Assembly (NCBI GenBank): GCA_035704495.1
Contig: DASSWW010000038.1
Coordinates: 27,387 to 91,386, forward strand
DNA: 64,000 bases
Reading direction: 5' to 3'
Source: UBA6022 sp035704495
GTDB lineage: Bacteria > Patescibacteriota > Saccharimonadia > Saccharimonadales > Saccharimonadaceae
Position 1 is the first letter of the stretch; every line of letters starts with the position of its first letter. The notes beneath the pieces were generated by a model that made no database searches, was not told where the DNA came from, and worked only from the letters and a program-made list of their open reading frames with translations. Of the stretch, positions 7,885-17,119 are shown piece by piece. A program made the position numbers and the translations under genes.

Positions 7885-8106
7885 TTAACGCTGTTTAATC
7901 ATGATTTCCAAATTGGAAAGATAATGAGCAGGATTGACCTGGTGGTGTTTGCGCAGGTAGGTAAGGTGTACTTGAACAAACGGTAACTGATTATCGGGAT
8001 AATCAATCGCCGCAGGGCTGTAAAGGCTTTTCGTCGCCATTTTTGGATTAGCTTGTAATTCCTCAAGCCGTGTCGTGATTTCCTCGATGGTCATTAGTGG
8101 TGGCAT
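7885..8106 (-). CDS. Small protein of unknown function
   Basis: This 73-residue protein starts with two short helices (about 5-30), then a mixed segment with P-Q-V-x-x-F-V-Q-V-H-L-T-Y-L-type hydrophobics. There is no Cys, signal peptide or membrane segment. I do not recognise it. Its ATG overlaps the stop codon of a 19-codon frame just upstream (TAATG), which suggests coupled translation. It converges on nusA and shares its terminator. Confidence 0.5.
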   Translation of the reverse strand: MPPLMTIEEITTRLEELQANPKMATKSLYSPAAIDYPDNQLPFVQVHLTYLRKHHQVNPAHYLSNLEIMIKQR

Positions 8107-8165
8107 TAGACTGTCGCAATCTTTTTTGGTTTTTTTGTCTCTTTGCGGCCTTTATCTTTTGACAT
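8106..8165 (-). CDS. Possible 19-residue basic peptide, coupled to the next gene
   Basis: An ATG at 8165, preceded by AAAGGA with 7-nt spacing, opens a 19-codon frame rich in Lys and Arg that stops in TAA at 8106-8108, where the ATG of the next gene overlaps it by one base. The composition resembles the Lys-rich N-terminal end of small cytoplasmic proteins. It could be a leader peptide or a shortened gene. Being so short, it rests only on the SD and the TAATG junction. Confidence 0.35.
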   Translation of the reverse strand: MSKDKGRKETKKPKKIATV

Positions 8166-8249
8166 ACACTATTCCTTTCATGGGGTATTCCACATGCGTT
8201 GTTTCCATTATGCGCCTATTTGCAATAAATAGCTAATTTAGAAAAAATG

Positions 8250-8290
8250 TTAGCACTCTATTGACGAGAGTGCTAAACAGTCTGTATACT
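8250..8290 (+). promoter_or_regulatory. CIRCE operator and promoter of clpC
   Basis: TTAGCACTC (8250-8258), 9 nt, GAGTGCTAA (8268-8276) is a perfect CIRCE element, the binding site of the heat-shock repressor HrcA. The spacer contains the -35 box TTGACG (8261-8266); TATACT (8285-8290) is the -10 box with 18-nt spacing. Bound repressor would cover the promoter. Confidence 0.93.
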
Positions 8291-8356
8291 TGTAGATAGT
8301 AGAGTAAATCAGGCAGAATGCTTGCGCTACGTCAAAGGAGGATTGATAATAGAATT

Positions 8357-10837
8357 ATGGCAGATGATTTCGCTGATTTTTTATCCCATTTAACTGACAA
8401 TGCACGTGTTAGTTTGCAACACGCGGATGCTATTGCGCGTGGGTACGGTAGCGCTTATATCGGCACCGAACATTTGCTGCTTGGTGTACTTGCCCAAGGG
8501 TCATCAGTAGGGGCGAAAGTGCTAGCTGATGCTGGTATTACCCTGGACCGAGCAGAGCTAGCTTTGAATTTAACACCACGTACTTTAGTGGTGAGCACTG
8601 GCGCCAAAGGGTTGTCGGAAACGGCAAAACTAACCTTAAAAATGGGGTGGGATATTGCACAAGAGTTTCATCAGGATTATTTAGGAACCGAACATATTTT
8701 ATATAGCATTCTAAACCAAAAGAATGCACGTGCTACGGTGTTGCTGCGGGATATGAATATTGATATCGCAGAACTAACGAGTGAACTAGAAGAATTTTTT
8801 GATCGCCAACATGCGGTGATCCAAGACAACGAGACAACTCAGACGAATCCGTTTAAAAAGCGTACAGGCCGCGGAGGCATGCTGGAAACATTTGGTATTG
8901 ATTTGACCGCAAAAGCCAAACTCGGCGAACTAGACCCTGTGATTGGGCGGGACAGCCAGGAAGAGCGAATGGTTACGATTTTGAGCCGCCGCACAAAAAA
9001 CAATCCGGTGCTGATTGGTGAACCAGGCGTTGGTAAAACCGCAATTGTCGAGGGTCTGGCACAGCGGATTGCCCGCGAAGATGTGCCTGACCATCTACTC
9101 GATAAACGAGTGGTGCAATTAGATTTGGCCGCGATGATTGCCGGTACAAAATATCGTGGCGAGTTTGAAGAACGACTCAAAAAGACAATCGAAGAACTCA
9201 AACAACAAAAGAATGTGATTCTTTTCATTGATGAGTTACATCTGTTAGTGGGCGCAGGTGCAGCCGAAGGTGCATTGGACGCGGCGAATATGTTAAAACC
9301 AGCGCTTGCTCGCGGCGAACTGCATTTAATTGGTGCAACCACGCTTGACGAATACCGCAAACACATCGAAAAAGACAGCGCCCTGGAACGACGTTTCCAA
9401 ACGATTGTTGTTCCCGAACCTAGTTTAAAAGATACGATTGCTATCATTAAAGGACTCCGTAGTTACTACGAAAGTCATCACGGCGTCACGATGAGCGACG
9501 AAGTGCTAGAAGACGCTGTTTATATGGCTGATCGCTACGTCAGCGAGCGATTTATGCCCGATAAAGCAATTGATGTAATTGATGAAGCAGCGGCATTGGT
9601 ACGCGTAAAATCCGGTCGAAAACCAAGTAAACTACGCGATTTGACCAGACAACTAAAAAATCTGAATGAAAAGATGGAAGACGCAGTTAATAGTGAAGAT
9701 TATGAGCGAGCTGCGCTATATAAAACACGCATTAGTCAGATTACGGCAAAATTAGATGAAACGCGTCAGGATTACGAACAAAACACACCTATCAAATTGA
9801 AAGATGACGATATTGCCCATGCGATTGCAACCATGACGGGTATACCTGTAAAACGTGTCCAAAAGTCAGAGGCGAAATTACTCCGTTCGCTTGAAAAACA
9901 TCTTGCTAAATACATTATCGGCCAAAAAGAAGCAGTCGAAAAAGTGTCACGGGCAATTCGACGAAGTCGTAGCGGTGTCGCTAGTAATAAACGCCCCATC
10001 GGGTCATTTGTCTTTATGGGTCCGACTGGTGTCGGCAAAACCGAGCTGGCGCGCGTATTAGCCCGCGAAGTGTTTGGCAGTGACGATGCATTGATTAAAA
10101 TCGACATGAGTGAGTTCGGTGAACGACACACCAGCAGCCGACTGGTGGGTGCGCCTGCAGGATATGTTGGCTACGAAGATGGCGGGCAATTGACCGATAA
10201 GATTCGTCGTCAACCCTACAGTGTCGTGTTGTTTGATGAAATAGAAAAAGCACATCCTGAAGTATTTCAGATGTTACTGCAGCTACTTGAAGACGGCAAA
10301 TTGACCGATGCAAAGGGCCGTAGTGTCGACTTTACAAACGCCATCATCATTCTAACCAGCAACCTTGGTGCTGATCGCATGATGAAAGAATCCAGCCTAG
10401 GATTCCACGCCAGCAGCAAATCTGATACACAAAAACTCGATTCTATTCATGATGAAAATGCGACAGCAGCCAAAGAAGCGCTATCAAAGATGATGCGCCC
10501 CGAGTTGATTAATCGGTTTGATGCAGTAGTGACATTCCGTGCGCTAACTCGAAAAGAAATCGGTAAAATATTCGACAACCTGATTGATGAGTTGCAACAA
10601 CGCCTTATCCGTAAAGGTATTCATTTGGTTATCAAATCATCGGCTAAACGATTATTAATCGACAAAGGCTATGACGAAAAGTTTGGCGCGCGGCCGCTGC
10701 GTCGGGCTATTCAGGATGAAGTTGAACATCAAATTGCGGACGGTGTTTTGTCGGGTGAGTATGAAAAAGGAAGCGTGCTTGAAATCAGTGCACAAAAAGG
10801 AAATGTAGTTGTTAATGTTAGACACGAAACGGCGTAG
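8357..10837 (+). CDS. clpC: ClpC-type AAA+ unfoldase
   Basis: This 826-residue protein has the full ClpC layout: a double-repeat N-domain (about 1-150), AAA+ domain 1 with GEPGVGKT and a V-I-L-F-I-D-E-L-H Walker B, a short UVR-like coiled middle domain (about 420-470), AAA+ domain 2 with GPTGVGKT and V-V-L-F-D-E-I-E-K, and a C-terminal cap. An L-G-F tripeptide in domain 2 is the loop that docks onto ClpP. It unfolds proteins for ClpP using ATP. The ATG at 8357 fits family alignment, although AGGAGG lies about 15 nt upstream; an in-frame ATG at 8318 would add 13 residues. A perfect CIRCE box places it under HrcA. The next gene overlaps its end. Confidence 0.96.
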   Translation: MADDFADFLSHLTDNARVSLQHADAIARGYGSAYIGTEHLLLGVLAQGSSVGAKVLADAGITLDRAELALNLTPRTLVVSTGAKGLSETAKLTLKMGWDIAQEFHQDYLGTEHILYSILNQKNARATVLLRDMNIDIAELTSELEEFFDRQHAVIQDNETTQTNPFKKRTGRGGMLETFGIDLTAKAKLGELDPVIGRDSQEERMVTILSRRTKNNPVLIGEPGVGKTAIVEGLAQRIAREDVPDHLLDKRVVQLDLAAMIAGTKYRGEFEERLKKTIEELKQQKNVILFIDELHLLVGAGAAEGALDAANMLKPALARGELHLIGATTLDEYRKHIEKDSALERRFQTIVVPEPSLKDTIAIIKGLRSYYESHHGVTMSDEVLEDAVYMADRYVSERFMPDKAIDVIDEAAALVRVKSGRKPSKLRDLTRQLKNLNEKMEDAVNSEDYERAALYKTRISQITAKLDETRQDYEQNTPIKLKDDDIAHAIATMTGIPVKRVQKSEAKLLRSLEKHLAKYIIGQKEAVEKVSRAIRRSRSGVASNKRPIGSFVFMGPTGVGKTELARVLAREVFGSDDALIKIDMSEFGERHTSSRLVGAPAGYVGYEDGGQLTDKIRRQPYSVVLFDEIEKAHPEVFQMLLQLLEDGKLTDAKGRSVDFTNAIIILTSNLGADRMMKESSLGFHASSKSDTQKLDSIHDENATAAKEALSKMMRPELINRFDAVVTFRALTRKEIGKIFDNLIDELQQRLIRKGIHLVIKSSAKRLLIDKGYDEKFGARPLRRAIQDEVEHQIADGVLSGEYEKGSVLEISAQKGNVVVNVRHETA

Positions 10838-11816
10838 TTCATTCGGTTACGTAACGAGTTTGGTTGTGACGCTTATTTCGGTTGGCGTAGCGCTTTTACT
10901 GCTCGTTAATCGTCAATATATTATTGATCAAGTGTACGCGTGGCAATACCAGCCGACAGATCAGATTAGTGCGTTTGCCGAGCGGACTGATATGAGCGAC
11001 ACGGGCAAATTTTTGTTTTATGCCAGTCAACCAGAACTAGAAAACGCGCAGGAGTTTAACACGGAATGTTCACGTATCGAACAGGGAACAGCAATACTGG
11101 GATGCTATGATGGTCGTAAAATTTATATTTATAATGTGACCAATCCAAGGTTAGACGGTATTCGTGCGGTCACATCGGCACATGAAATGCTGCATGCTGC
11201 GTACATTCGGTTGGACGATAGCGAACGTACTCAGCTCGACAAGTTGCTAGAGGTAGAATATGACAAGTTGAAAGATACGGCTGACTTTTCTGAACGTATG
11301 GCATTTTATGCGAGGACCGAACCAGGCGAGCGTTATAATGAACTCCACTCGATTATTGGTACAGAAGTAAAAAAGATTAGTCCAGAACTAGAAGAGCATT
11401 ATGCTAGGTATTTTAACGACCGTAGTAAAGTAGTGCAGCTACATCTACAGTACGCTAGTGTCTTTGCGGCTTTGCAAGCTCGCAGCCAAGAATTATCGAG
11501 GCAATTAAATGCGCTGGCTGATGCAATTGAAAGCAGTTCTGCTGCCTACAATCGTAACGTTAATCAATTAAACCAGGACATTGCACAATTCAATGCACGG
11601 GCAAATAACGGGGATTTTTCGTCACAAACAGAGTTTGAAAGTGAACGTGCTGCGTTAGAGGCGCGGGCGAATACACTTGATAGTCAGCGCGCTGCCATCA
11701 GTAGCGACCGAGCACGCTATAACGAACTACGCGAGGAACTGTTGCTTGTTGCCAGTGAATCAGAAGCCCTTAATCGTAGTATCGATAGTAGTTTAGCGCC
11801 GTCGCCGAGTATATAA
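10815..11816 (+). CDS. Membrane-anchored HExxH protein with a coiled-coil tail
   Basis: This protein of 333 residues has one N-terminal membrane segment (about 9-31) and an outside-facing domain with His123-Glu124-x-x-His127 (HEMLH) in a hydrophobic helix, the classic zinc metalloprotease motif, preceded by a Cys pair (about 84 and 97). A further acidic residue for the zinc site may come from the helix after it. Residues about 205-325 form a long coiled coil rich in Gln, Asn, Ala and Glu. I do not recognise the family; peptidase activity is inference. The start overlaps clpC by 23 nt. A TTG at 10809 has better SD spacing (AAAGGA, 7 nt) and is an alternative. Confidence 0.75.
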   Translation: MLDTKRRSSFGYVTSLVVTLISVGVALLLLVNRQYIIDQVYAWQYQPTDQISAFAERTDMSDTGKFLFYASQPELENAQEFNTECSRIEQGTAILGCYDGRKIYIYNVTNPRLDGIRAVTSAHEMLHAAYIRLDDSERTQLDKLLEVEYDKLKDTADFSERMAFYARTEPGERYNELHSIIGTEVKKISPELEEHYARYFNDRSKVVQLHLQYASVFAALQARSQELSRQLNALADAIESSSAAYNRNVNQLNQDIAQFNARANNGDFSSQTEFESERAALEARANTLDSQRAAISSDRARYNELREELLLVASESEALNRSIDSSLAPSPSI

Positions 11817-11884
11817 TGTGGCATACTAAAACGCATCGTTATTCGGAAAAACCAGCAAGCGCATTATTCACTCGTGTCCTAAGG

Positions 11885-11898
11885 TATAATAAAAACTA
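11885..11898 (+). promoter_or_regulatory. -10 box for a leaderless radA transcript
   Basis: TATAAT at 11885-11890 lies 8 nt before the radA ATG at 11899, with no SD between. Confidence 0.5.
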
Positions 11899-13251
11899 AT
11901 GGTTAAAAGTAGAACTCAATTTATCTGTCAAAACTGTGGTGCAAGCTACCCTAAATGGACAGGAAAGTGCGACAACTGTGGTGAGTGGAATACCCTGGTC
12001 GAACAAGTTGCGCCTAGCCAGGGTAAGTCTGCCGTTGCAAAAAGTGCTCATAGCGGCAACGTCCTAAAACCTCAAACCATGCAATCGATATCGATTGAAG
12101 AGACGGCAAAGCGCATGTCGACTGGCTACAGCGACTTAGACGCGGTGCTAGGTGGTGGTATTTTGCCAGGCGGTGTCATGTTGATGGCGGGTCAGCCAGG
12201 TATTGGTAAAAGTACGCTACTTTTGCAGGTAGCAAGCGAAATTGGTAAAGTGCAGCCTGTGCTATATGCAAGTGGCGAAGAATCAGCCAGTCAAGTCAAG
12301 TTGCGCGCCGAACGGCTAGGCGCAAATACCCGCGAACAACTGCACTTTGTTGCCAGTACAAGCGCTGACGATATAGCGGCAACCATTCGATCAGGCGCGT
12401 ACAAATTAGTGGTTATTGATTCGATTCAAACGCTTAGTTTAGACGAAATTACTTCTGCACCTGGAACGGTCAGTCAAATTACCAATAGTAGTAACGTGAT
12501 TATCCGGGCTGCCAAAGAAGCTGGTGCAGCAGTTGTGTTGGTTGGACACGTCACTAAAGAAGGAAGTATCGCTGGTCCAAAAGTGTTGGAGCACTTAGTT
12601 GACGTGGTGTTGCAGTTCGAGGGCGATCGTTATGGTGGATTTAAAGTAGTGCGCGCGGTTAAAAACCGATTTGGATCAACAAACGAAGCGGCTATTTTTG
12701 AAATGTACGAACAAGGGCTGCGTGTCGTTGAAAACCCATCTGCTGCACTGCTTGCCGAACGTCAAAATGCCGACGGATCAGTCGTTATGGCAACGTTAGA
12801 GGGCACCAGGCCGCTGCTGGTCGAGATTCAAGCGCTTGTCAATCCGACCAGTTTCGGGTATCCTAAACGGACAGCCTCGGGTTTTGACTTGAACCGACTT
12901 AATCTTTTGATCGCCGTACTAGAACGACGGACAAAATTGAATTTATCGGATAAAGACATTTATATAAATGTCGTCGGCGGGCTGAAGCTAAACGATCCGG
13001 CAGCCGATTTGGCGATTTGTATAGCAATTGCTAGTGCAGCAGCAGGCAAACGATTAGGCGATGAACTGGTCGTCTTTGGTGAAGTAGGATTGGGCGGTGA
13101 GATACGAAGTGTTCATAGTATTGAACGTCGTGTCGCCGAAGCAAAAAAGCTTGGCTTTACCCAAGCAATTGCTCCAAAAAGTGGGCAAAAAGATTTATTT
13201 ATCAAAGGAGTTGGCAATTTACGCCAAGCTCTCATAGATTACTTACAATAG
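11899..13251 (+). CDS. radA: DNA repair protein RadA
   Basis: This 450-residue protein has the three RadA parts: a C4 zinc finger (Cys10, Cys13, Cys24, Cys27), a RecA-like ATPase with the Walker A motif GQPGIGKST (98-106) and the family-specific KNRFGS motif (255-260), and a C-terminal Lon-protease-like domain (about 285-450). RadA acts in recombination, driving branch migration from D-loops. In naturally competent bacteria it also extends incoming DNA into the chromosome. The zinc finger is intact, in contrast to RpoC in this window. The start is leaderless by promoter spacing. It is followed by the PIN-TRAM gene. Confidence 0.97.
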   Translation: MVKSRTQFICQNCGASYPKWTGKCDNCGEWNTLVEQVAPSQGKSAVAKSAHSGNVLKPQTMQSISIEETAKRMSTGYSDLDAVLGGGILPGGVMLMAGQPGIGKSTLLLQVASEIGKVQPVLYASGEESASQVKLRAERLGANTREQLHFVASTSADDIAATIRSGAYKLVVIDSIQTLSLDEITSAPGTVSQITNSSNVIIRAAKEAGAAVVLVGHVTKEGSIAGPKVLEHLVDVVLQFEGDRYGGFKVVRAVKNRFGSTNEAAIFEMYEQGLRVVENPSAALLAERQNADGSVVMATLEGTRPLLVEIQALVNPTSFGYPKRTASGFDLNRLNLLIAVLERRTKLNLSDKDIYINVVGGLKLNDPAADLAICIAIASAAAGKRLGDELVVFGEVGLGGEIRSVHSIERRVAEAKKLGFTQAIAPKSGQKDLFIKGVGNLRQALIDYLQ

Positions 13252-13311
13252 TCAAAACGAACTATCGTACGTCATCACAACGATTAGCGGGATTAATCAG
13301 AAAGAACAATT

Positions 13312-14265
13312 ATGCAAACAATAGAAATTTTATTAGTCGTCGTTACTTTGGCGATTTTGGCAGAGGCTACCTATTTAGTCGTCAAATTACCTAGACAGAA
13401 TTTGTCACGAAAGCAAGCTCGGCCAATTTTGGTTGATACATCCGTACTAATTGATGGACGTATCATCGCTGTCGCGCAGTCGGGATTTATCGGCGATACG
13501 CTAGTCATTCCTCGGAGTGTTATTGGCGAATTGCAGTTTTTGGCCGATAACGCCGATCATGACAAGCGAGCACGCGCTCGCTACGGACTGGATGTCGTCA
13601 AAGAATTGCAAGCAATGCCACACTTAAAAGTAGAAATATTACAGGATGGCAGCAAGGCTGAAGAAGGCGTCGATGAACGCTTACTAACGCTCGCTAAAAA
13701 GCATAGTGCTGCGGTCTGTACTATCGACTACAACCTGAACAAAGTTGCAGTTGTCGAAGGTATTACTGTATTGAATGTTAACGAATTGGCACAAAGTTTA
13801 CGAATGGCTTATTTGCCTGGTGAAAAAATGTTGCTTGAATTAGTACAAAAAGGACAAGATGCGCACCAGGGAGTCGGTTACCTCGCTGACGGAACGATGG
13901 TTGTCGTCGAACACGCCAACAAGAATATTGGTCAAACTATCGAAATCGAGTTTATACGTAGCCTGCAAACAGCCGCAGGTAAAATGATGTTTGCAAAGCC
14001 AGTCGAACGACAGCAGCCCGCCAAAGTACAGCATCCTTCGGGCAAAAAACCAATCAACAAACCACGCCCAACTCCAAAAGAAGCCCCAGAAAAGGTAACG
14101 GCTTATCATAGCGATGCGAATGATCGCCGCACAAAGAAAGCGCAAAATACAAAATCTCAGCCAAAACCACGATCAAATAACAATAATCGTCGTCAGCAAC
14201 AAAAACCGCGTACTTCCGTCCAACGTGAAGCAGCATTGATTGATTTAGTAGAAAACCAAAAATAA
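13312..14265 (+). CDS. PIN-TRAM domain protein (YacL-like)
   Basis: This 317-residue protein has an N-terminal hydrophobic segment (about 3-22), a PIN nuclease domain beginning I-L-V-D-T-S-V-L-I-D-G-R with the first catalytic Asp, further acidic residues and a C-T-I-D-Y-N-L-N-K motif (about 140-150), and a TRAM domain (about 178-230). The last 80 residues are a basic, Pro/Lys/Arg/Asn/Gln-rich disordered tail, longer than usual. PIN-TRAM proteins resemble membrane-anchored RNases; the substrate is unknown. Its position just after radA matches the usual radA-PIN/TRAM neighbourhood of Firmicutes and Actinobacteria. Confidence 0.88.
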   Translation: MQTIEILLVVVTLAILAEATYLVVKLPRQNLSRKQARPILVDTSVLIDGRIIAVAQSGFIGDTLVIPRSVIGELQFLADNADHDKRARARYGLDVVKELQAMPHLKVEILQDGSKAEEGVDERLLTLAKKHSAAVCTIDYNLNKVAVVEGITVLNVNELAQSLRMAYLPGEKMLLELVQKGQDAHQGVGYLADGTMVVVEHANKNIGQTIEIEFIRSLQTAAGKMMFAKPVERQQPAKVQHPSGKKPINKPRPTPKEAPEKVTAYHSDANDRRTKKAQNTKSQPKPRSNNNNRRQQQKPRTSVQREAALIDLVENQK

Positions 14266-14283
14266 TACTTTATTCATAACAAA

Positions 14284-14311
14284 ATACCATTCCGTTTGGA
14301 ATGGTATTTTT
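14284..14311. terminator. Bidirectional terminator
   Basis: ATACCATTCC (14284-14293), loop GTTT, GGAATGGTAT (14298-14307), flanked by A- and T-runs, between the convergent PIN-TRAM and PBP genes. Confidence 0.9.
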
Positions 14312-14342
14312 ATTGTAACGAGATTATCGTAAGTAGTAATAC

Positions 14343-17009
14343 TTAATCGTCATCATCGTCGTTGTTGCCAGAATTGTCAGCTTTAAATGTCGCTGATTGA
14401 CTCTTTGTCGCCGTGTAGTAGACGGAGTCGGTTACAGTGACGGTAATCGTTTGGGTCTCATCGCCGTTTGGCGAGTAGTTTGTTCTATAGGTGTTGCCAC
14501 TACCTGGAAGGGTAGCGATAATCGTGCCTCCAACCCTAATTTCTACTTCCCTGATTGCGTGTTCACCCTGTGCGACGCTTACTTCGATGTCGCCGTCATT
14601 ACTTGCGCTAATCGTACCAACGGATGGTTTGCTGTCGTCGCAGTTATGGACGTCATCGTCCTCGGTGGCGTCATAGCCTTCTGTTGTGATGTAGCCTACA
14701 CGCTTTGTAATTGGATCGGTGAATTTGACGACAAATATTTCAATACGAGCACCATCAGGCGTACAGTCCGTGGCTTTCTTTTTTGATACCTTATCAAAGA
14801 CCAGTTTAGCGTTGGTTTGGCCTTGGTTCTTGCTGTACCACGAAGGATATAGCTCGCCGTTAATCACCTGAATACCTTCGGGTCGGTCGTACCAATTTCC
14901 GCCATTTTCAGGACTCCACTTGTCTTCAGCTGCGTAGACTTCTTTGTGGGCGTATTCCATGACTTCACCGATAATTTTGGCTGGTAAGGATGAGTTACCA
15001 TTTGTCAGTACGCGTGTATCAGGGTTGCCAAACCAGACACCCATTGTTAGTGCCGGACTATAGCTCATCGTCCAAATGTCTTTTGGCTTGCCACCTTTGT
15101 CTGATGTGCCGGTCTTTGCAGCCGTTTTAACACCAGGAATATACAGTCCATAGAACTGACTACCGTACAGACCAGCACGGGCGCTATCGTCGCTTAGGAT
15201 ATCAGCAAGAATATAGGCAACTTGTGGGTCGATAACTTGCTTACTTTCGTCTTTGTATTTTTTAATTACTTCGCCTTGGCTATTTTTTACTTCGAGTATA
15301 GTGCTGACGGGTTTATATACGCCCATGCGTGCTAGCGAGGCAAATGCATTGACATGCTCGACTTGACGGGTTCCACACCCACCAATAGCTGCGGAAAGCC
15401 CGGCCTGAGCATCGGCTCCCTGAGTACAGTAGTTAATGTCACCCAGCGCACGAATCGTTTCTAGAGTTGGTTTAATGCCGGCAATATGCATCGCTTTGAC
15501 GGCAGGGATATTGCGAGACAGTGCCAACGATTTACGTATATCAATCGCGCCCATGTATCGGCCATCGGCATTTTTTAATTCTGCACCGTAAATTTCATCC
15601 ATAGAACTGTCATCCGCGAGGATAGAACCACTACCGTAGTTTGCTTTGCCCTTGCCTTGGTTAGAGAAAAGTTCAGCGTAGACTAACGGTTTGATTGTGG
15701 ACCCTGGTTGGATATATGCCATTGCGGCGTTGTCTTGGCCAAATCCAGGGTAGTTAAAGTCACGGCTACCCATCATGGCAACGATCTGTCCTGTTTTGGT
15801 GTCTTCGACGGTGGCGGCACCATTTGTGAAGCCAGCAAAATCAGGTACGGATGAGTTAAACATATCATCCATCGACTGCTTCAATCGTTCTTGAATACGA
15901 ATATCCAGCGTGGTTTTGACGGTCAGGCCACCGCGGCCAACCGTCGCTTTGCCAAGTTCGCGTTCTAACTGCGCACGTACCATTTGTACGAAGTGGGGTG
16001 CTTTTATATTTTTGTAGGGATTGGAAGCAGGTAGAATACTGTCGAGGATTGGATATTCCTTGGCTTCTTCGGCCTCTGTTTTCGTAATATAATCTTGTGC
16101 CGCCATGCTATTTAACACTTTGTGCTGGCGCGAAATGAGTGCTTCGTGGCCAGCAATGTTATATGGATCATATAGACCAGGTTGGTTTGGGATAGCTGCA
16201 AGTAGTGCCGCTTGTGGAAGCGTCAAGTCTTTTGCGGGTATACCAAAGTATGTCTGTGCGGCTGACTCAGCCCCGTTGCGTCGCCCACCGTAGGGTGACT
16301 CGTTGAGATATAAAGCAAGAATGCTTTCCTTGTCATACATGCGCTCTACTTCAACTGACAAAATCATTTCTTTTATCTTGCGGGGAATGCCGCCAATGCC
16401 ACGTTTGTGTGCTTGCTCGGCGAAAAAGACTTGTTTGACCAGCTGTTGCGTCAAGGTCGATCCGCCCTGAACACTGCCACCCTGGGCATTATTAATAAGC
16501 GATCGCATAATACCACTGACGCTAATGCCACCGTGATCATAAAAATCTTGATCTTCGATTGCGATTGTCGCTTCTTTCAGATAAGGGCTGATATCTTCGC
16601 TGTCGACAACTAATTTATAGTTGCCGTTGCCTTTATCTTCCCACAACAAAACCCCGTTACGGTCAACGTACCTTGTGACGGTTGTCTGAACCCGTTTGTT
16701 GATTTCGCCAGGTCGGATAGAGTCGAGGTCTTTGCGGTAATAGGCAAACAATGCGCCGACGCTGAGTACCATCATTAAAATACCGACGCCAGTGACTTTT
16801 AGCGCCATGATACCACCACGTTTACTAAACCAGTAACCAAAGAAGTTTCTTGGTTGTACACGGTGCAAAAATCGTTTGACGGGGTGTTTTGGCAAGCTCG
16901 CTAAGTACTCGGCCTTTTTACGCGCCTCGGCATCCTTCCGCGTCCTTCGCTTGCGCGTCAGATTAGAATACACGTTCATATTACGCGATTTGTTCGGTTT
17001 CTTAGCCAC
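14343..17009 (-). CDS. Class A penicillin-binding protein (PBP1A-like)
   Basis: This 888-residue bifunctional peptidoglycan synthase has a basic cytoplasmic N-terminus (about 1-65), a membrane segment (about 68-92), a GT51 transglycosylase domain with the catalytic E-D-Q-D-F-Y-D-H-G and G-G-S-T-L-T-Q-Q-L motifs, and a transpeptidase domain with Ser437-T-I-Lys440, an S-R-N motif and KTG at 632-634. Residues after about 790 form an Ig/fibronectin-like domain ending in an acidic tail of Asn and Asp. It polymerises and cross-links peptidoglycan outside the membrane. The start is a GTG at 17009 after a weak GGGGAAAG. The promoter (ATTATA at 17043-17048 on the forward strand) diverges from tyrS. 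Confidence 0.96.
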   Translation of the reverse strand: MAKKPNKSRNMNVYSNLTRKRRTRKDAEARKKAEYLASLPKHPVKRFLHRVQPRNFFGYWFSKRGGIMALKVTGVGILMMVLSVGALFAYYRKDLDSIRPGEINKRVQTTVTRYVDRNGVLLWEDKGNGNYKLVVDSEDISPYLKEATIAIEDQDFYDHGGISVSGIMRSLINNAQGGSVQGGSTLTQQLVKQVFFAEQAHKRGIGGIPRKIKEMILSVEVERMYDKESILALYLNESPYGGRRNGAESAAQTYFGIPAKDLTLPQAALLAAIPNQPGLYDPYNIAGHEALISRQHKVLNSMAAQDYITKTEAEEAKEYPILDSILPASNPYKNIKAPHFVQMVRAQLERELGKATVGRGGLTVKTTLDIRIQERLKQSMDDMFNSSVPDFAGFTNGAATVEDTKTGQIVAMMGSRDFNYPGFGQDNAAMAYIQPGSTIKPLVYAELFSNQGKGKANYGSGSILADDSSMDEIYGAELKNADGRYMGAIDIRKSLALSRNIPAVKAMHIAGIKPTLETIRALGDINYCTQGADAQAGLSAAIGGCGTRQVEHVNAFASLARMGVYKPVSTILEVKNSQGEVIKKYKDESKQVIDPQVAYILADILSDDSARAGLYGSQFYGLYIPGVKTAAKTGTSDKGGKPKDIWTMSYSPALTMGVWFGNPDTRVLTNGNSSLPAKIIGEVMEYAHKEVYAAEDKWSPENGGNWYDRPEGIQVINGELYPSWYSKNQGQTNAKLVFDKVSKKKATDCTPDGARIEIFVVKFTDPITKRVGYITTEGYDATEDDDVHNCDDSKPSVGTISASNDGDIEVSVAQGEHAIREVEIRVGGTIIATLPGSGNTYRTNYSPNGDETQTITVTVTDSVYYTATKSQSATFKADNSGNNDDDDD

Positions 17010-17083
17010 GTTGTATCTTTCCCCTAAGCATTACTAGTTCCCATTATAACATTGTTTTCGGTCAGACTAACAGGTTTTTCTGC

Positions 17084-17089
17084 TATACT
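17084..17089 (+). promoter_or_regulatory. tyrS -10 box
   Basis: TATACT (17084-17089) precedes tyrS by 30 nt, giving a short SD-bearing leader (TAAGGAG). It faces away from the PBP promoter. Confidence 0.6.
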
Positions 17090-17119
17090 TACTAATGAAA
17101 TAACAGATAAGGAGCAGAA

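Noticed and set aside
14397..14786. Forward frame of 129 codons opposite the PBP gene
   Set aside because: It is a shadow of the PBP C-terminal region, with no SD or family motif.
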